This document shows positions 59,670 through 64,000 of a stretch of 64,000 nucleotides of DNA, piece after piece (within the stretch, counting starts at the first letter, position 1; each line of letters opens with the position of its first letter). The position numbers and the translations under genes are program-made. The stretch is from NCBI GenBank assembly GCA_014607495.2, contig CP053157.1, forward strand, positions 11,594,001-11,658,000, in the 5' to 3' direction. The notes beneath the pieces were generated by a model. That model saw only the letters and a list, made by a program, of their open reading frames with translations. It made no database searches and was not told the origin of the DNA. This DNA is from Carposina sasakii (taxonomy: Eukaryota; Arthropoda; Insecta; Lepidoptera; Carposinidae).

Positions 59670-61151
59670 TTGACGCGTTATCCACCCACACATACAAACC
59701 ATAGTAAGCTTGGGGCGCCTACTAGAAAATACGCATACATGCGCAATACGCCGCCATTGCGATGCTTCAATCTGTGCATTGACAGCATTATATCCATTGA
59801 AGGCCTAATCACTAAAGAAGCAGTCATTATCCTTGATAGAGAACAAGGCGGAAAGGAAAACCTTGAAAACCACAGTGTACAAATGAAAGCCCTTTTCACA
59901 ATGTCCTTGTTAATAGAAATATTAGTCAAACATGAGAAAATTACCAGTGAAATAGCTGAGAAAGTCAAGCAATACCTCAAAGAAGCCAAAGCCCCTCAAA
60001 ATGGTATTGGTAAGTTGGCATCCTTGTTTACTTAAATAACCTTAAAGTTTTTTATATGTATAAATAGTGTAATAATCTTTACTGTAAAACATTGTATTTA
60101 TAACTTTACAGATAAAACACCTGATAGATCTTTACTACCGTTTGAAGAGAGAGCCGAGCTATCTTCCAATCCAGTAGCGCATCAGCTCTTCAACATAATG
60201 TCAACTAAGAAAACCAATCTCTGTTTATCTATAGACTTAACGACAACCACAGAAATACTAGATCTACTAGACAAAGTTGGGGAACACATATGTCTGGTCA
60301 AAACTCATGTTGACATAATTGAGGACTTTACACCGGAATTTGTAATAAGACTCAAGCAAATTGCAGATAGATATAACTTCATGATTCTGGAAGATAGAAA
60401 ATATGCTGATATCGGAAACACAGTGTCCCTGCAGTATGAGAAAGGGCTGTACAAAGTAGGGTCATGGGCTGATTGTGTAACAGTACACTCCATACCTGGT
60501 GAGGGAATACTGAAGGCACTAAATGCTAGTACAACGGGTACTAATAAAGGCATATTTTTGCTCGCAGAAATGAGTTCAGAGGTAATTATTACATCATGGT
60601 TGTGTTACTAGGCCAAAGTTTTAAGAATTGAAACTTAAAACTTTGGCTTTACATTTCTATGTAAGACAGTCTTACTATAAATTATTTTTCTTGGAACTTT
60701 CCTGGTCATTTTTTATTTTTATTTTTAGAAATGTAATTTTTTTCGTTTGCATGTTAATTACATAATAATAATATTAAGCTTTTATTCAAGTTTAAATCAA
60801 TATTCGTAAATTCTACAGGGAAATCTCATCACACCAGACTATGCAGATGCAACCGTCAAAATGGCTGAAAAATATTTAGGGTTGATAACTGGATTTGTCT
60901 GCCAGAACAAGAAAACCTTCAAGGATCCTGGACTCATTCAGCTCACTCCAGGAGTCAAGCTGGAGAGCAGTAAAGATGACCTGGGCCAGGTATACAACAC
61001 TCCAGATAAGGTTATTGTGGAAAACGGAGCTGATATTGTAGTAGTTGGAAGAGGCATTGTTGCTGCAAAGAACCCGGAGGCAGAAGCTATTCTCTACAAG
61101 GACACTTTGTGGAAGTGTTATTCTAAACGCGTGTCTGGCAAAATTGAATAG
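59670..61151 (+). CDS. 5'-truncated UMPS, unit 4 copy 1: possible chimeric OMPDC
   Basis: Long spacer upstream. Exons 59670-60009, 60112-60581 and 60819-61151 stay open for 380 aa. No 24-bp insertion, L/D exon 4, hence the same haplotype as unit 3 copy P5. Confidence 0.55.
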
Positions 61152-61245
61152 AAAAATAATTGAAACCATGAACATATAAAGACTAACGGACAGTGTTAAT
61201 TCATAGTAAGCTTGGTAATGAAATTCCATGGAGTAGGGATGTGTA

Positions 61246-63370
61246 TTGACGCGTTATCCACCCACACATACAAACCATAGTAAGCTTGGGGCGCCTACTA
61301 GAAAATACGCATTAATGCGCAATACGCCGCCATTGCGATGCTTCAATCTGTGCATTGACAGCATTATATCCATTGAAGGCCTAATCACTAAAGAAGCAGT
61401 CATTATCCTTGATAGAGAACAAGGCGGAAAGGAAAACCTTGAAAACCACAGTGTACAAATGAAAGCCCTTTTCACAATGTCCTTGTTAATAGAAATATTA
61501 GTCAAACATGAGAAAATTACCAGTGAAATAGCTGAGAAAGTCAAGCAATACCTCAAAGAAGCCAAAGCCCCTCAAAATGGTATTGGTAAGTTGGCATCCT
61601 TGTTTACTTAAATAACCTTAGGCCCTCCGCACATGGAGCTACTCAAAAGGAACTAATCACAAACTGAAATTACTAACGAGTTTTTTGAGCGTCACCGCCC
61701 ATACATTGCCATACAGGTTCGCACACGACGCGACTAGTCACTAACCAGTTAGTAACGCGTTGGCAACTGATCGCGCGCGACGCGTCGTGCCGGTCGCCGA
61801 GCTACTAGGTTACCCGAGTTTACTGTGTTTTGATGTGAAAAATGTACGTAGCTATCTTTGGACATTCTATAGAATCCCACAAATTTATTATCTGTTTCAC
61901 GCAGCTCTCGTGCTGCAACTGACAATCTGCAGTTTACATTATTTTGGATATATGGGTGAATCCAAAATCTGCGTCGATTCCTTCGGCGTCTGTTATGATG
62001 ATAATATAGTATAATGCCATCGTCATCTTCGCTCGATCCACTCGACATTTTTATTGCTTCCAATATTTCCCCTTGCTAGGTTTTTCGCACGTGTTTATTT
62101 GGTAGTAGAAATAACAGGAGTGACTGAAACCTTGCAATGTGAGTAGCGTCGTGTGCGAAATACAGTTTATAACTAGTTTGTAATTCTAATTACTGATTAA
62201 TTCCGTCATATTTGAGTAGCTCCATGTGCGGAGGGACTTAAAGTTTTTTATATGTATAAATAGTGTAATAATCTTTACTGTAAAACATTGTATTTATAAC
62301 TTTACAGATAAAACACCTGATAGATCTTTACTACCGTTTGAAGAGAGAGCCGAGCTATCTTCCAATCCAGTAGCGCATCAGCTCTTCAACATGATGTCAA
62401 CTAAGAAAACCAATCTCTGTTTATCTATAGACTTAACGATAACCACAGAAATACTAGATCTTAGTAGATCTAGTATTTCTTTGTCTAGTGACAAAGTTGG
62501 GGAACACATATGTCTGGTCAAAACTCATGTTGACATAATTGAGGACTTTACACCGGAATTTGTAATAAGACTCAAGCAAATTGCAGATAGATATAACTTC
62601 ATGATTCTGGAAGATAGAAAATATGCTGATATCGGAAACACAGTGTCCTTGCAGTATGAGAAAGGGCTGTACAAAGTAGGGTCATGGGCTGATTGTGTAA
62701 CAGTACACTCCATACCTGGTGAGGGAATACTGAAGGCACTAAATGCTAGTACAACGGGTACTAATAAAGGCATATTTTTGCTCGCAGAAATGAGTTCAGA
62801 GGTAATTATTACATCATGGTTGTGTTACTAGGCCAAAGTTTTAAGAATTGAAACTTAAAACTTTGGCTTTACATTTCTATGTAAGACAGTCTTACTATAA
62901 ATTATTTTTCTTGGAACTTTCCTGGTGATTTTTTATTTTATTTTTAGAAATGTGATTTTTTTCGTTTGCATGTTAATTACATAATAATAATATTAAGCTT
63001 TTATTCAAGTTTAAGTCAATATTCGTAAATTCTACAGGGAAATCTCATCACACCAGACTATGCAGATGCAACCGTCAAAATGGCTGAAAAATATTCAGGG
63101 TTGATAACTGGATTTGTCTGCCAGAACAAGAAAACCTTCAAGGATCCTGGACTCATTCAGCTCACTCCAGGAGTCAAGCTGGAGAGCAGTAAAGATGGCC
63201 TGGGCCAGGTATACAACACTCCAGATAAGGTTATTGTGGAAAACGGAGCTGATATTGTAGTAGTTGGAAGAGGCATTGTTGCTGCAAAGAACCCGGAGGC
63301 AGAAGCTATTCTCTACAAGGACACTTTGTGGAAGTGTTATTCTAAACGCGTGTCTGGCAAAATTGAATAG
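61246..63370 (+). CDS. 5'-truncated UMPS, unit 4 copy 2, intron carries a Harbinger element
   Basis: Short spacer. Exons 61246-61585, 62308-62801 and 63038-63370 (388 aa if the enlarged intron is spliced). Intron 2 is increased from about 102 to 722 bases by the 617-bp insertion. Donor and acceptor remain. Insertion-bearing exon 3 and S/G exon 4. One silent-looking private change (TCCTTGCAG for TCCCTGCAG near 62648). Confidence 0.5.
61621..62237. mobile_element. PIF/Harbinger non-autonomous element, 617 bp
   Basis: Flanked by TTA (61618-61620, 62238-62240), the target duplication typical of PIF/Harbinger. Termini are GGCCCTCCGCACATGGAGCT at left and, on the complement, GTCCCTCCGCACATGGAGCT at right. 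They continue for a few more matching bases. It interrupts intron 2 of a single truncated UMPS copy, so it is among the youngest events here. Confidence 0.88.
61749..62063 (-). pseudogene. Harbinger transposase N-terminal fragment
   Basis: 104 codons on the minus strand. After an acidic start (SSGSSEDDDG) and an Arg-rich run comes RRRFWIHPYIQNN, then VAARELRETDNKFVGFYRMS. This is the conserved N-terminal block of insect Harbinger nucleases. The DDE catalytic domain is missing, so this is an internal deletion derivative that still shows its parent family. Confidence 0.75.
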
Positions 63371-63483
63371 AAAAATAATTGAAACCATGAACATATAAAG
63401 ACTAACGGACAGTGTTGTCAATACACAGAGTTAAACATTCATAGTAAGCTTGGTAATGAAATTCCATGGAGTAGGGATGTGTA

Positions 63484-64000
63484 TTGACGCGTTATCCACC
63501 CACACATACAAACCATAGTAAGCTTGGGGCGCCTACTAGAAAATACGCATACATGCGCAATACGCCGCCATTGCGATGCTTCAATCTGTGCATTGACAGC
63601 ATTATATCCATTGAAGGCCTAATCACTAAAGAAGCAGTCATTATCCTTGATAGAGAACAAGGCGGAAAGGAAAACCTTGAAAACCACAGTGTACAAATGA
63701 AAGCCCTTTTCACAATGTCCTTGTTAATAGAAAATTAGTCAAACATGAGAAAATTAAAATACATGAGAAATATAGCGAAAGTCAAGCAAAGTAGCTCAAA
63801 GAAGCCAAAGCCCCTCAAAATGGTATTGGTAAGTTGGCATCCTTGTTTACTTAAATAACCTTAAAGTTTTTTATATGTATAAATAGTGTAATAATCTTTA
63901 CTGTAAAACATTGTATTTATAACTTTACAGATAAAACACCTGATAGATCTTTACTACCGTTTGAAGAGAGAGCCGAGCTATCTTCCAATCCAGTAGCGCA
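63484..64000 (+). pseudogene. 5'-truncated UMPS, unit 4 copy 3 (scrambled, cut by window end)
   Basis: Long spacer and normal start of the exon 2 part. After LLIE the sequence near 63730-63800 is rearranged: a base is lost at GAAAATTAG and a patch repeating ACATGAGAAA replaces the normal segment, giving an early stop. From about 63800 normal sequence resumes through the donor and intron 2. Exon 3 begins at 63931 and runs off the window. Confidence 0.65.

Larger units (their letters stand above)
53955..64000 (+). repeat. Macrorepeat unit 4 (5'-deleted, runs off window)
   Basis: Begins inside the transposase relic. About 3.55 kb that starts the other units (AT-rich block, SINE, RTE fragment) is missing. 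It lacks the 8-bp insertion of units 2 and 3, so on that marker it groups with unit 1. It has many private one-base indels between 54100 and 55020, a scrambled UMPS exon 4, a Harbinger insertion in an intron, and a scrambled truncated copy at the window end. Confidence 0.9.

Overview
The window looks like insect nuclear DNA, most likely lepidopteran. That is inferred from AT-rich sequence, GT-AG introns, an insect-like two-domain UMP synthase, and a mix of RTE, DIRS, hAT, Harbinger and I-like elements plus a tRNA-derived SINE. There is no bacterial gene organisation. The window is one tandem array: a unit of about 12.65 kb starts at 1, 12629 and 25278, and a fourth, 5'-deleted unit starts near 53955. 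All units run in the same direction, and array sequence reaches both window edges.

Each complete unit runs in the same order: about 1.5 kb of AT-rich non-coding DNA; a SINE-like tRNA relic; the 3' end of an RTE-type LINE; a minus-strand DDE transposase relic abutting head-to-head a plus-strand DIRS-like tyrosine-recombinase element; a block of inverted repeats; a palindrome-rich flank; then the only recognisable host gene, UMP synthase (UMPS: orotate phosphoribosyltransferase fused to OMP decarboxylase). UMPS has four coding exons and encodes 476 aa. Units 1 and 2 (starts 6857 and 19507) look intact. The unit 3 copy (35086) has a frameshift and is cut off from its upstream flank by a hAT-like insertion. 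The unit 4 copy (57305) has a scrambled last exon.

Behind each full UMPS lies a second, nested tandem array of roughly 1.6-kb repeats. Each repeat is a 5'-truncated UMPS that keeps the last third of exon 2, exons 3 and 4, and the whole OMP decarboxylase domain. The arrays hold 2, 2, 7 and at least 3 such copies. A novel upstream ATG in the spacer is in frame with the truncated exon 2, so most copies could encode a chimeric, decarboxylase-only protein of 380-388 aa. In units 1-3 the last copy ends at the same breakpoint inside exon 4.

Units 3 and 4 carry young private changes that act as time stamps: a 2.9-kb hAT-like element containing a broken reverse transcriptase/endonuclease gene and a nested MITE; a 5.1-kb RNase H-bearing LINE with a 10-bp target duplication; a 617-bp Harbinger derivative with a TTA duplication; a 236-bp segment flipped between 78-bp inverted repeats; and a 3.5-kb deletion at a CTTAA microhomology. 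Some of the disorder in unit 4 may be assembly error.

The most notable points are the two-level amplification of a pyrimidine-synthesis gene, the repeated creation of possible OMP-decarboxylase-only ORFs, and several palindromes with template-switch signatures. I cannot tell from sequence alone whether the array is expressed, on which chromosome it lies, or whether its copy number is real.
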